A stretch of DNA of 57,604 bases from Oscillospiraceae bacterium (GTDB taxonomy: Bacteria > Bacillota > Clostridia > Oscillospirales > Acutalibacteraceae): positions 1-57,604 of the forward strand of contig WRBQ01000009.1 in the NCBI GenBank assembly GCA_009784445.1, in the 5' to 3' direction. A model generated the notes under the pieces. It saw only the letters and a program-made list of their open reading frames with translations, had not been told where the DNA came from and did no database searches. This document shows positions 41,559 to 50,258 of the stretch, in pieces (position 1 is the stretch's first letter; the number at the start of each line of letters is the position of its first letter). A program made the translations under genes and the position numbers.

Positions 41559-44500
41559 CTATTCCGTGCGCAGCGCAACAACGGGGTCTTTCTTCGCCGC
41601 CGAGCGTGACGGCAGCAAACCCGAAGCAAGCGTGAGAAACACGCTAATGCTCACCATCATCACGGCATAAAACCAGGGGAAAATGGCGATTGTTCTGATA
41701 CCCTCAAGGTGCCAAATAATGAGATTGAGAAAAAAAGAAATAGCGAATGTAACGCCAATTCCAATTAAACCGGAGAACAGGCCAATGATAAACGTTTCGG
41801 CGGTGAAGAGGTTTGACACATCGCGTTTTCGGCCGCCCAGTGAGCGAATCACGCCGATTTCTTTGATGCGTTCAACAACAGACACATAGGTGATAATCCC
41901 AATCATCACGCAAGACACAACAAGCGCAAGGGACGTAAAGCCGATTAACGCAAAGGTGACGATGTTGATGAGGCTGTTAATCATCGCTACAATCAACGAA
42001 AGTGCGTCTGTGTAGATGATTTCGTCGCGTTGATCTGCCTCAATCGTGATATATTGGCCTTGCGATTGACTGAAAAATGTGAGGCTTTCGTCGGCGTTCC
42101 AGCGGTCAAGGTGTTGCAACACAAATTCCTTTTGCTCAAAGTCAGCGGCAAAAATGGAGATGCTGTGCGGCATATCAACGCCACCGAGCTGTTGCAAGCT
42201 GATGGTTCTGACGCGCGCCATTTCTTCCAGCTGTCTGTTGCCGGCAACCATGCCGCCGGCCATGGCAACAAATGGCGCTTGGTTGCCCAAAAAGCCGACG
42301 TTATCCTCGAAGCGTTCGCCCAAAAAGCTGTAGGAATACTGGAATGTGATGCTGACAGGCGGAATGTTTCGGATGTCGTCATCCGTGCCGGGCAGAAAGT
42401 TACCTAACCCATCGGAAAGTTGCGAAACACCTTCGTCTAGGCCTGCAAAACCACCTTGTATGGCAGCAATCCCCTCGGCAAGCATGCTAAAGCTATCATC
42501 CAACAGGGCAAGTTGGTCGAAATCCAAGGTCTCTCCATCGCCGCCCTCAAAGCTCTGAAGCATCCTTCTGATGTTTGGGTCTAGCATCAGCAACGGATTG
42601 CTGCGAAACACATTTTCCAGCTCGGCCATAAACTCCGAAAGCGTGTCAACCATCACAACCGTTCCGTCTTGCAGCTGCCGAACGCCGGCCAACAAATGAT
42701 CTAGGCCATCACCTAGTTGAGCAGTGCCTTCGCTCAGTCGTTCTACGCCGTCGGCCGCTGCTTGCAAGTCGTCCATCAAGCCGCTGGCTGTGTCGCCGCT
42801 GGAGGTGCTTTCTTGCTCATTGTTGATGAGCATGGTGACGATTTCTGAGTTTGTGTTCACATCAATAATATGTCTGGCCAGCGCGTGGGTGTAATAAAAC
42901 GCGCTTTCTAGGCTACCGTAAGAGCTGCCCTCTCTGGGTGCCAATATGCCCACAACCGTCAACTGCACGCCGTTGCGAAAGTCATCGTGTCTGGTGGCGT
43001 GGTAAAAAAACTGTGACTCACTGTTCTCGTCCATTTCAAACACAACGTCGTTTGGATACCACGCAAAGCTTTGCCCAACGATGTCTTGATAGCTAAAGCG
43101 TTGCCGATGAAACTCAGGAATATAGTGCTCGTTGGGGCTGCCGTCTTCCTCAGCAAGCGTGCGGAACACGATGTTGAGAAATTCCTCTTGCGTGTAATAA
43201 CCCAGTTGAGCAAACAGCAAATCGTTCAACACGCTATTATCTTGAAGCACAACCACAACATCGCCTTTTTCGCTTGCCATGCGCCCATAAAGCAAGTCAT
43301 ACTGCGTTAAGATGTATTCTTCGTTTTGGGGCAGCTGGTTGAACAAATTGGTGAGGTTTATGATGTGGTCTGCGTGTGCGGCGTGCGGGGTGCGGCGCAG
43401 CACGGATGCATACATGTTGCGAATGGCGGCAAGGCTCATGTTCACGGGTTCGCTGTCTGCATATTCTCGGAAATCCGTGAAGATGTTGTTGGTCACATCT
43501 AGCCCATAGTTGAAGAAAATCTCCGCAACATATTCCGGTGGCATGGTTTGAAGAAAGTCGATGTATTCCCGCGTAATGTGATTTTCCAGCATGATGTTTT
43601 CGGCAAACGAAGCACGCGCGGCAAGCGCGTCAACCATGGCGTTAACATTCACATAACCGGCTTCACGCACGGCGGCCACGCGGTCGCTCGGGCCGCTGCC
43701 GCCAATGAGCGCACCAAGATTCATGCCTGTTTGCGTGATGCGAATGGGGTTGCCGGAAAGCATGTCGTTTTGCATGTGCCCGATAAACGTTTGCATGCCG
43801 AACGAGATGGAAAGCACCACAGACACCCCGATGATGCCAATGGAGCCTGCGACGCTGGTCATAATCGTCCGCGTTCTTTTGCTAATGAGGTTTTGCAAAG
43901 AAAGCTTGAAGGCTGTCCACGCAGACATTTTGGCTTTTGCGCTTTTGGCTGCAGGTTTTGATGCAGTAGACTCGTTTTCTGGCGTATACGGATTCGTGTC
44001 GTTTTGCAAGCGGCCGTCCAACAGCTTGATAATCCGCGAAGAATATTGTTCGGCAAGCTCCGGGTTGTGCGTAACCATGATGACCAGTTTTTCTTTGGCA
44101 ATCTCTTTGATGAGTTCCATGATTTGGATGGAAGTTTTAGTATCAAGCGCGCCGGTGGGTTCGTCCGCAAGAAGAATTTCGGGGTCGTTCACCAGTGCAC
44201 GCGCAATGGCCACGCGCTGGCACTGGCCGCCTGACAATTGGTTAGGGCGCTTGTGGGCTTGGTCTTTTAGCCCAACCTTTTCTAATGCTTTCAACGCCTT
44301 GGCGGTGCGTTCGGCCTTGCTGATGCCTGCGATAGTTAGCGCAAGCTCAACATTGCCCAACACCGTTTGGTGGGGGATTAAATTATAGCTTTGAAAGATA
44401 AACCCAACGCGGCGATTTCGATAGACGTCCCAGTCTTTGTCTTTGAACTTTTTGGTGCTCACACCGCCGATGAACAAATCGCCGGTTGTGCAGTGATCCA

Positions 44501-44660
44501 GCCCGCCAACGATGTTCAGCAGCGTGGTCTTTCCGCAGCCCGATGGGCCTAATATCGACACAAACTCGTTTTCGCGAAACGATAGGTCAAGCCCTTTTAG
44601 CGCTTGCACTTTTGTGTCAGCAACCTTATAGTCTTTGGTAATACCGGATAAACGCAACAT
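41559..44660 (-). CDS. ABC transporter, ATPase fused to FtsX/MacB-type permease
   Basis: 1033 aa. The N-terminal ATPase has Walker A GPSGCGKTTLLN (about 38), signature NQLSGGQCQRVAIARAL and Walker B ILLADEPTGALD. A membrane helix near residue 265 starts the permease. A ~550-residue outer domain with a heptad-like coiled region (LSEGTAQLGDGLDHLLAGVR) follows, then three C-terminal FtsX helices with ERIKEIGVIRSLGGRKRDV. It likely acts as a mechanotransmitter at the envelope rather than a small-molecule exporter. Monocistronic with own promoter. Confidence 0.9.
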   Translation of the reverse strand: MLRLSGITKDYKVADTKVQALKGLDLSFRENEFVSILGPSGCGKTTLLNIVGGLDHCTTGDLFIGGVSTKKFKDKDWDVYRNRRVGFIFQSYNLIPHQTVLGNVELALTIAGISKAERTAKALKALEKVGLKDQAHKRPNQLSGGQCQRVAIARALVNDPEILLADEPTGALDTKTSIQIMELIKEIAKEKLVIMVTHNPELAEQYSSRIIKLLDGRLQNDTNPYTPENESTASKPAAKSAKAKMSAWTAFKLSLQNLISKRTRTIMTSVAGSIGIIGVSVVLSISFGMQTFIGHMQNDMLSGNPIRITQTGMNLGALIGGSGPSDRVAAVREAGYVNVNAMVDALAARASFAENIMLENHITREYIDFLQTMPPEYVAEIFFNYGLDVTNNIFTDFREYADSEPVNMSLAAIRNMYASVLRRTPHAAHADHIINLTNLFNQLPQNEEYILTQYDLLYGRMASEKGDVVVVLQDNSVLNDLLFAQLGYYTQEEFLNIVFRTLAEEDGSPNEHYIPEFHRQRFSYQDIVGQSFAWYPNDVVFEMDENSESQFFYHATRHDDFRNGVQLTVVGILAPREGSSYGSLESAFYYTHALARHIIDVNTNSEIVTMLINNEQESTSSGDTASGLMDDLQAAADGVERLSEGTAQLGDGLDHLLAGVRQLQDGTVVMVDTLSEFMAELENVFRSNPLLMLDPNIRRMLQSFEGGDGETLDFDQLALLDDSFSMLAEGIAAIQGGFAGLDEGVSQLSDGLGNFLPGTDDDIRNIPPVSITFQYSYSFLGERFEDNVGFLGNQAPFVAMAGGMVAGNRQLEEMARVRTISLQQLGGVDMPHSISIFAADFEQKEFVLQHLDRWNADESLTFFSQSQGQYITIEADQRDEIIYTDALSLIVAMINSLINIVTFALIGFTSLALVVSCVMIGIITYVSVVERIKEIGVIRSLGGRKRDVSNLFTAETFIIGLFSGLIGIGVTFAISFFLNLIIWHLEGIRTIAIFPWFYAVMMVSISVFLTLASGLLPSRSAAKKDPVVALRTE

Positions 44661-44700
44661 GTACAGTTTCCCTTCGAAAATGATTAGAACCTCAACTTAT

Positions 44701-44729
44701 AGTTTATCACGCTATGCCTTTCAAGTCAA
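44701..44729 (-). promoter_or_regulatory. Promoter of the ABC-transporter gene
   Basis: Minus-strand TTGACT (44729-44724), 17 bp, TAAACT (44706-44701). Confidence 0.7.
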
Positions 44730-44744
44730 GCCCCATTGTTAGGC

Positions 44745-44773
44745 TTGCAATTGTGCTGGGAATATTGCATAAT
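44745..44773 (+). promoter_or_regulatory. Promoter of a possible short ORF
   Basis: TTGCAA (44745-44750), 17 bp, CATAAT (44768-44773). Confidence 0.55.
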
Positions 44774-44804
44774 AAACTTGAAGAAAAGCTAAGGAGAACT
44801 CGCA

Positions 44805-44942
44805 TTGCAAACTTGCATGTTGCGGGCTATCAAAACCACCCGCAGGCGCAGCTTTGGCGTGTGTGATATTAATCGAGCAACTACGCCGCAATTGCATAAA
44901 AATTTGCGAAAAGTTTTTCTTGACAGCGATGGGAAACTGTGA
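44805..44942 (+). CDS. Possible small basic ORF, 45 codons
   Basis: TTG start after AAGGAG with good spacing; an internal ATG lies 4 codons on. The product would be basic (KTTRRRSFGVCDIN). It ends just inside the tRNA promoter. Only the promoter and ribosome site argue for it; coding evidence is weak. Confidence 0.25.
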   Translation: MQTCMLRAIKTTRRRSFGVCDINRATTPQLHKNLRKVFLDSDGKL

Positions 44943-44948
44943 TATAAT
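44920..44948 (+). promoter_or_regulatory. Consensus promoter of the initiator tRNA gene
   Basis: TTGACA (44920-44925), 17 bp, TATAAT (44943-44948). Confidence 0.85.
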
Positions 44949-44959
44949 GGATAAGTTAA

Positions 44960-45031
<72 letters not shown>

Positions 45032-45035
<4 letters not shown>

Positions 45036-45057
45036 GTGGCGAGTCGCCATTCACAAA
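45032..45057 (+). repeat. Direct repeat at the tRNA 3' end, copy 1
   Basis: ACCAGTGGCGAGTCGCCATT then CACAAA. Includes the CCA of the tRNA. Matches 45123-45148 at 25 of 26 bases. Confidence 0.75.
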
Positions 45058-45090
45058 ACACGCACTTACTTCCGTGAGTGCGTGTTTTTT
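45055..45090 (+). terminator. Terminator of the tRNA transcript
   Basis: AACACGCACT... stem with AGTGCGTGTT, then a T run. Confidence 0.85.
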
Positions 45091-45122
45091 GTTCCCACGA
45101 CAAAGCCCTTATCGATATCCGC

Positions 45123-45148
45123 ACCAGTGGCGAGTCGCCACTCACAAA
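45123..45148 (+). repeat. Direct repeat, copy 2
   Basis: ACCAGTGGCGAGTCGCCACT then CACAAA; 91 bp from copy 1. GTGGCGAGTCGCCAC is itself palindromic. Confidence 0.75.
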
Positions 45149-45178
45149 TGTTGTTACAAATTTTGCAACAACATTTTT
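45148..45178. terminator. Hairpin between tRNA region and aldo/keto reductase gene
   Basis: ATGTTGTT ... AACAACAT stem followed on the plus strand by TTTTTT; it may act in both directions and touches the reductase stop codon. Confidence 0.6.
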
Positions 45179-46338
45179 TATCTTGTCAAAAACTTGCGTG
45201 TTGCCGCAAGTCCCAGCCGCAATGGCAAAGGCTCCAGCCGCCCGGCGGTTTTTTTCAGCGCTTTTGCAATGGCAATGTTCTGCGGGCACTGGCGTTCGCA
45301 CTTGCCGCAGCCGTTGCATTGGTATGGACCAACGGGATGCTTGCTTAGCGCAGCCGTGCTGTTGACATAAAGTGAAATGCCGGTGGTGAAGCCCTGCGCA
45401 TAGCTCGAGTTATAGGCCGACAAACAGGCCGGAATGTTGATTCCCTTGGGGCAGGGCAGGCAATAGTTGCAGCCGGTGCAGGGGATTTTGTAGGACTTGC
45501 GAAACAGCGCAACCACATCATCATAGATAGCTAGCTCGGCATCGCTTAGCGGCTTGAACTCGCTTGCCGCGCGCATGTTTTGCTGCACTTGTTGGGTGCT
45601 GCTCATGCCGCTAAGCACAAGTGTGACTTCGCTTTGGTTCCACAACCAGCGCAGCGCCCAGTCGGCGGGGCTAAGTTGCTGGTTGGCTTTGTTGAACAAA
45701 TCAATTGCTTGTTTGGGCAACCCGGTGGCCAGCCTGCCGCCCAGCAGCGGTTCCATCACAAACACGGGGATGTTTTTCGCAGCGGCAGCCTTCAAACCCG
45801 CTTGGCCTGCCTGATAATGCACATCGTAGTAGTTATATTGTATCATGCAAAAATCCCAAGCATGGGCATCAATAACCTTGAGAAAATCAGCGCAAGTGCC
45901 GTGATAAGAAAAGCCGAAGTTGCGAATCTGTCCGGCCTTCTTTCTTTCTGCAACCCAAGCCTCAATGCCCCAATCGCGAAATTTCTCCCACAGCGCAAAG
46001 TCCGGAACATTGTGCAGAAAGTAGTAGTCGATGTAATCCGTTTGCAGGCGGCGAAGTTGTTCATTGAAGTATCTGTCGAAGTCTTGCGGGCCTTTGCAAG
46101 TCAGCAGCGGCAGCTTTGTGCCGATGTATACTTTTTCGCGTTTGTTGTGCTTGGCCAAAATCGCACCTAGGGTTTTCTCGCTGTTGGGATAGAGATATGC
46201 CGTGTCGAAGAAATTCACACCGCCTTCAATGGCAGCAAGAATGAGGCTTTCGGTTTCAGCTTTGCTGTGGGGAAAGCGCATGCAGCCCAGCCCCAGTGCA
46301 GAAAGCGGCTGCCCCTGTTTGTTGTTGCGGTATTGCAT
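45178..46338 (-). CDS. Aldo/keto reductase with C-terminal 4Fe-4S domain
   Basis: 386 aa. The barrel has NFFDTAYLYPNSE (Asp, Tyr), IGTKLPLL (Lys) and YYFLHNVPD (His). The C-terminus has two cluster motifs, CTGCNYCLPCPKGINIPAC and CNGCGKCERQCPQNI. This is the common Clostridial oxidoreductase type whose substrate is unknown; the ferredoxin part suggests electron transfer other than or besides NADPH. ATG follows AAGGAGATTCGCC. Confidence 0.9.
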   Translation of the reverse strand: MQYRNNKQGQPLSALGLGCMRFPHSKAETESLILAAIEGGVNFFDTAYLYPNSEKTLGAILAKHNKREKVYIGTKLPLLTCKGPQDFDRYFNEQLRRLQTDYIDYYFLHNVPDFALWEKFRDWGIEAWVAERKKAGQIRNFGFSYHGTCADFLKVIDAHAWDFCMIQYNYYDVHYQAGQAGLKAAAAKNIPVFVMEPLLGGRLATGLPKQAIDLFNKANQQLSPADWALRWLWNQSEVTLVLSGMSSTQQVQQNMRAASEFKPLSDAELAIYDDVVALFRKSYKIPCTGCNYCLPCPKGINIPACLSAYNSSYAQGFTTGISLYVNSTAALSKHPVGPYQCNGCGKCERQCPQNIAIAKALKKTAGRLEPLPLRLGLAATRKFLTR

Positions 46339-46366
46339 GGCGAATCTCCTTATGCATCTCTAAAAG

Positions 46367-46404
46367 CACAGGCCTGATTGTATTGACATGCAATCAGGCC
46401 TGTG
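46367..46404. terminator. 14-bp perfect hairpin, probable terminator of the CAP-lipoprotein transcript
   Basis: CACAGGCCTGATTG and CAATCAGGCCTGTG pair perfectly around a 10-base loop. On the minus strand CTTTTAG follows, so it can end the upstream minus-strand transcript. A consensus plus-strand promoter lies in the loop and right arm (46383-46411). Confidence 0.6.
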
Positions 46405-46411
46405 ATATAAT
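46383..46411 (+). promoter_or_regulatory. Consensus promoter pointing antisense to the CAP-lipoprotein genes
   Basis: TTGACA (46383-46388), 17 bp, TATAAT (46406-46411). No plus-strand gene follows. Confidence 0.6.
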
Positions 46412-46448
46412 AGACAGTAGATGTTAGAGCTTGGGCTAGATGCTTAGC

Positions 46449-46463
46449 GCACAGCGAAGCGGA
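46449..46463 (+). repeat. R1 repeat fragment
   Basis: GCACAGCGAAGCGGA directly beyond the stop of the first CAP-lipoprotein gene. Confidence 0.55.
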
Positions 46464-46464
46464 T

Positions 46465-47190
46465 TTAGGGTTCAACCCAGCTCCGTTCTTCGCGCACACG
46501 CTCAAGATAGGCTTGGCGGTGTGTTTCTCGTTCGGCCGGCGTGCGGGCGCGGTGCGATGCTCTTTCGCCGCTTTGCGACGCCATGGTAATGTTCAGCCTG
46601 CCCATGCCGCCTTCATCAATGGAAAATCCTACGCCAAGGTAGTAATACGTCGGATTCATCAAGAAGCTAAATGTGCTTTCTCGCCCCATGATTCTATCTA
46701 CAATGATGTTAACCACATCTTGGCAAAGGCCCAACGGGTTGTTTCCTACGTTGTGTGACGATGCATGCGAACTGGTTACTTTGGTGCGATAGAAACCAAA
46801 CCAGCGATGGTGGCGTTCTTGGTGCGTTCTACCATCGGATGCAGGATTGCCTTGGAAGTTGTTGTCGCGCATGTCAATGCTGTGCTCAATGCTTGTGATT
46901 CTCGCCGGCACATAAATCTCGTACGGATGAATCCCATAGTTTTCTCTGTGATAGTTGATGCGCTCCAAGAACCATTGCTCCACTTCGTAGTGATCCATGT
47001 CGTAGCCCCTTAGGTCAAGCGGCGGAATTACAAACATAGCGGGTTCCATTGGCAGGGCGTAAAGGCTTCTGAAATCGCGAACAACTTCTGGTTCATTGTT
47101 GTTTCGTCCAAAATCAATGCTAACATTTGTGCAGGCGGTTAATGCAAAAGCCAAGGCAAGTGCCGCCAACAACGCTATGATTTTTTTCAA
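46465..47190 (-). CDS. CAP-domain lipoprotein, copy 1 (241 aa)
   Basis: TTG start (the following codons are identical in kind to the paralogue, MKKIIALLAALALAFALTAC), with GGGGAGATTGAA upstream. The lipobox is LTAC. The mature part is a CAP/SCP-like fold: EQWFLERINYHRENYGIHPY, MRDNNF...SDGRTHQERHHRWF and FLMNPTYYYLGVGFSID. CAP proteins are extracellular and of varied function. It is 15 bases downstream of its paralogue and shares most of its sequence. Confidence 0.83.
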   Translation of the reverse strand: MKKIIALLAALALAFALTACTNVSIDFGRNNNEPEVVRDFRSLYALPMEPAMFVIPPLDLRGYDMDHYEVEQWFLERINYHRENYGIHPYEIYVPARITSIEHSIDMRDNNFQGNPASDGRTHQERHHRWFGFYRTKVTSSHASSHNVGNNPLGLCQDVVNIIVDRIMGRESTFSFLMNPTYYYLGVGFSIDEGGMGRLNITMASQSGERASHRARTPAERETHRQAYLERVREERSWVEP

Positions 47191-47205
47191 TTCAATCTCC
47201 CCTTT

Positions 47206-47919
47206 TTATGGCTCAACCCAGCCACGTTCTTCGCGCACACGCTCTAGGTATGCCTGTTGATGCGCTTCGCGTTCATCTGGTGTGCGCGCATGGTGTGCTG
47301 CTCGTTGCCCGTCTGGTGTTGACATCGTGATGCTTAGTCTGCCTCGGCCATCTTCGTCAATGGAAAACGCCACGCCAATGTAATAATACGTAGGGTTTCG
47401 CAAAAAAGCGCCTGTGTTTTCCCAGCCGTAAATTCTATCCACAATTACGTTAACCACGCTTTGGCAAAGCGGCCCGGCGGGCACATTGTGGGTGGATGAA
47501 GCTGCACTGGTTACTTTGGTGCGGCGGTAGCCAAACCAGCGGTGGTGACGCTCTTGGTTCGTTCTGCCGTCGGATGCAGTATTATTTGAAAAATCGTTGT
47601 CGCGCATGTCAATGCTGTGCTCAATGCTTGTGATTCTCGCCGGCACATAAATCTCGTACGGATGAATCCCATAGTTCTCTCTGTGGTAATTGATGCGCTC
47701 CAAGAACCACTGTTCCACTTCGTATTGATCCAGTTCGTAGCCCCTTAGGTCAAGCGGGGGAATTACAAACGTAGCAGGATCCATTGGTTGGGCGTAAAGC
47801 TCGCTGAAATTGTGTTCGGTTTCTGGGTTGTTGTTTCCAATATTAATGCCAATGTCTGCGCAGGCGGTTAATGCAAGCGCTAAGGCAAGCACCGCTACCA
47901 ATGCAATGATTTTTTTCAT
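47206..47919 (-). CDS. CAP-domain lipoprotein, copy 2 (237 aa)
   Basis: ATG at 47919 after AGGAGAAGAGCGAA; MKKIIALVAVLALALALTAC ends in a lipobox. Domain order is as in the 241-aa copy, with identical stretches such as EQWFLERINYHRENYGIHPY, then EIYVPARITSIEHSIDMRDN. Differences cluster in the loop before the helix with LCQSVVNVIVDRI. Tandem duplication. The longer upstream frame lies over the promoter and is not used. Confidence 0.83.
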   Translation of the reverse strand: MKKIIALVAVLALALALTACADIGINIGNNNPETEHNFSELYAQPMDPATFVIPPLDLRGYELDQYEVEQWFLERINYHRENYGIHPYEIYVPARITSIEHSIDMRDNDFSNNTASDGRTNQERHHRWFGYRRTKVTSAASSTHNVPAGPLCQSVVNVIVDRIYGWENTGAFLRNPTYYYIGVAFSIDEDGRGRLSITMSTPDGQRAAHHARTPDEREAHQQAYLERVREERGWVEP

Positions 47920-47977
47920 TTCGCTCTTCTCCTCCTGCGAATTAGTTTTACCGTTTGCTCCTCTTCGAGCTAATGCA

Positions 47978-48006
47978 ATTATATCATAAATGCTTTTGAT
48001 TGTCAA
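47978..48006 (-). promoter_or_regulatory. Promoter of the CAP-lipoprotein pair
   Basis: Minus-strand TTGACA (48006-48001), 17 bp, TATAAT (47983-47978). Confidence 0.8.
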
Positions 48007-48034
48007 CACGGACAAGCAAATTAAGGAGAACACA

Positions 48035-48715
48035 ATGGCCATTCGCACAAAACTGCGTGACCGCAAACTGCCCGGCTACACCCGTGGCGAGGAAATCTTT
48101 AATATGGTGTCGCACATCACCGGCGGCGGCTTTGCCGTGCTAGCCCTTGTGGCATGCCTAGGCGTGGCCATCTGGCAGCAAAACCGCTGGGCCATCGGCA
48201 GCGCAATTGTCTATGGCGTTACGATGATCGTGCTTTACACCATGAGCAGCATCTATCACGGACTAATCCCCGAAACACCCAAGAAGGTCTTTCAAATTAT
48301 CGACCACTGCGCGATTTTCTTCCTCATTGCGGGCACATACACACCCATTGCCATGGTTTCGCTGCGCCCGGTGTATCCCACCATTGCTTGGGGCTTGTTT
48401 GCGTTCATGTGGGGTGTGTGCTTTTTGGGCGCCACGCTCAACGCCATTGACCTGCGCAAATTTCGCATTTTTTCGATGATTTGCTACATCGGGCTGGGCT
48501 GGTGCGTGCTGGTGTTTGCGCGGCAACTGCTTGCAGCTCTGCCGACGTCGGCTTTCATCTTCCTGCTTGGCGGCGGCGTGGCCTACACCATTGGCTCGGT
48601 GCTCTACATGCTGGGCAAGCGTCGCAAATACATGCACTCCATCTTCCATCTGTTTGTGGTGGCGGGCAGTGTGCTGCACTTTGTCAGCATCATCATTTGC
48701 TTCATTAACGCGTAA
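48035..48715 (+). CDS. Hemolysin III/PAQR-family membrane protein
   Basis: 226 aa, seven membrane helices. Conserved residues: SSIYHGLIPE, IDHCAIFFLIAGTYTPIA and YMHSIFHLFVVAGSVLHFVS (histidine motifs of the YqfA/TMEM family). Membrane hydrolase-like fold; real role unclear despite the name. ATG at 48035 follows AAGGAGAACACA. Confidence 0.9.
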   Translation: MAIRTKLRDRKLPGYTRGEEIFNMVSHITGGGFAVLALVACLGVAIWQQNRWAIGSAIVYGVTMIVLYTMSSIYHGLIPETPKKVFQIIDHCAIFFLIAGTYTPIAMVSLRPVYPTIAWGLFAFMWGVCFLGATLNAIDLRKFRIFSMICYIGLGWCVLVFARQLLAALPTSAFIFLLGGGVAYTIGSVLYMLGKRRKYMHSIFHLFVVAGSVLHFVSIIICFINA

Positions 48716-48732
48716 TAGAGGAGGTGCTTTCG

Positions 48733-49194
48733 ATGGCTAGGCTGCCATATCAAGTTTTGGTTATTCTCTATTTGCACAATGAAAACGGCATAAAGTATTG
48801 CATATTCGAGCGCAAACATCCGCAGGGTCAAGTGCAGTTTGTTGCAGGCGGCGGAGAAGACAATGAAACACCATCGCAAGCTGCGATGCGAGAAGTGCAT
48901 GAAGAAGCTGGCATCAACAATGCGAGCCTTCAACAGCTTACTTCTCTTTGCTATATTCCGACTAACATATTCTCAGCAAGCCAAAGACAGGCATGGGGAG
49001 CAGACGTATTGGTCATTCCCGAGTATTCTTTTGGTGCCAAAGTGGAGTCGGAAAGTGTAACGCTTTCAGATGAACACATTGCGTCCCACTGGGTTTCATA
49101 TGACGAAGCCATGGCTCAACTGAAGTGGGACAGCAACAAAACAGCACTTTACGAACTAAATTGCAAGCTAACCATTAATGGAAAGCAAACATGA
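48733..49194 (+). CDS. NUDIX hydrolase
   Basis: 153 aa. The Nudix box is GGGEDNETPSQAAMREVHEE followed by AGI. Cuts a nucleoside diphosphate linked to another group; substrate unknown. ATG at 48733 follows GAGGAGGTGCTTTCG. Its TGA overlaps an ATG that begins a decayed copy of the truA start (ATGA). Confidence 0.88.
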   Translation: MARLPYQVLVILYLHNENGIKYCIFERKHPQGQVQFVAGGGEDNETPSQAAMREVHEEAGINNASLQQLTSLCYIPTNIFSASQRQAWGADVLVIPEYSFGAKVESESVTLSDEHIASHWVSYDEAMAQLKWDSNKTALYELNCKLTINGKQT

Positions 49195-49219
49195 ATAACT
49201 TCGCCCTCACCCTCGCGTT
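49191..49219 (+). repeat. truA 5'-end duplication, copy 1
   Basis: ATGAATAACTTCGCCCTCAC then CCTCGCGTT, matching the first nine codons of truA (50495) except for a few bases, but joined to unrelated sequence. Confidence 0.8.
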
Positions 49220-49277
49220 TAGACCACCAACTCAACCTGAAGTTGCAAAATCTCTGAAAAACACAACTTGCTTTCCC

Positions 49278-49306
49278 TTGTGCGTGCTTGCAAATTGTGC
49301 TATACT
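49278..49306 (+). promoter_or_regulatory. Promoter of the XRE-GyrI gene
   Basis: TTGTGC (49278-49283), 17 bp, TATACT (49301-49306). Confidence 0.6.
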
Positions 49307-49336
49307 AGCCTTACCAAACGAAACGGAGGATAGGTT

Positions 49337-50122
49337 ATGCTAAACACACAACAGGCGGGAGCGCGCATTGCGCAGTTGCGCAAGCAAGCGAAATTCACCC
49401 AAGAAACCCTAGCGGAACACTTGGGCGTTTCGCCGCAAGCGGTGAGCAAATGGGAAACCGGCACTGCCATGCCCGAAGTGGCACTGTTGTGCGCCCTAGC
49501 CGAAACCCTAAACTGCGGCACAGATGACATTTTGCGCCCACAACAACGCGCGGCGCAATCGGACTCAACGGCCTTTGCCTACGATGAAAGCTTCACGCCT
49601 GCACCCGCGAACATCAAGATGAAAGCCCGCAATGACGTGCGCATCGTTGACCTGCCCGCCTGCAAAATGGTCAGCTCTGGCCGTGTGGGATGGAACAGCG
49701 CGTTCGAGCCAGGCGGCCCGATGGAACGCTTTGACAAATGGTTCACAGCGTATGACAAAACCCGTGCCGACCGCTTTTATCCACGTGATTTTATGTATGG
49801 GCCGGAGTGCGGCTCATGGGTTGAGTGGGGGTTTGCCGTCACGCAAATCCCGAATAACATAGACGGTTTGCAACTCATCGACTTCCCTGGCGGGCTATTT
49901 GCCGTGGCGGTGAGCGTAGACGCTGACGGCAAAGACCACAACCGCGTGCACAACGGCATAAAAGACTGGGTGAAGGTCAGCAATTGCTTTGCCCTAGATA
50001 TGAGCGACACGCGCTTTTGCATGGGACACATTTCCACGCCGCCCAAAGCCCGCGACGTGATGGGCTATCACCAAATGGACTTATATGTGCCCATACGTGT
50101 GCGTGAGGCGGGCGAAAAATAG
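49337..50122 (+). CDS. XRE-type regulator with GyrI-like effector domain
   Basis: 261 aa. Residues 5-60 are a helix-turn-helix (LRKQAKFTQETLAEHLGVSP, then QAVSKWETGTAMPEVALLCA). After a linker the C-terminus is a GyrI-like effector domain (VDLPACKMVSSGRVGWN, GYHQMDLYVPIRV). It probably senses a small molecule and regulates nearby genes. It separates the NUDIX gene from truA and is bordered by copies of the truA start, so it looks inserted. ATG follows GGAGGATAGGTT. Confidence 0.87.
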   Translation: MLNTQQAGARIAQLRKQAKFTQETLAEHLGVSPQAVSKWETGTAMPEVALLCALAETLNCGTDDILRPQQRAAQSDSTAFAYDESFTPAPANIKMKARNDVRIVDLPACKMVSSGRVGWNSAFEPGGPMERFDKWFTAYDKTRADRFYPRDFMYGPECGSWVEWGFAVTQIPNNIDGLQLIDFPGGLFAVAVSVDADGKDHNRVHNGIKDWVKVSNCFALDMSDTRFCMGHISTPPKARDVMGYHQMDLYVPIRVREAGEK

Positions 50123-50132
50123 AATTACATTA

Positions 50133-50171
50133 ACGAGGCCACATGAACAACTTCGCCCTCACCCTCGCGTT
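50133..50171 (+). repeat. truA 5'-end duplication, copy 2
   Basis: ACGAGGCCACATGAACAACT then TCGCCCTCACCCTCGCGTT: ribosome site, start and nine codons of truA repeated, ending just before module A. The true copy is 50484-50520. Confidence 0.85.
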
Positions 50172-50187
50172 ACCCCCGAAAATTTTG

Positions 50188-50216
50188 TTGACAAAACAAA
50201 TTTTTCCTGTTATACT
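50188..50216 (+). promoter_or_regulatory. Toxin-like mRNA promoter, unit A
   Basis: TTGACA (50188-50193), 17 bp, TATACT (50211-50216). Predicted start at about 50223, the first base of the inverted repeat. Confidence 0.82.
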
Positions 50217-50258
50217 GTAGGTGGTAGCGTTGTCGAAACGGTAGGCGGCTAATTCTTG

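Noticed and set aside
48035-48715. True haemolysin
   Set aside because: The family name is historical; the seven-helix PAQR-like fold does not imply haemolysis.
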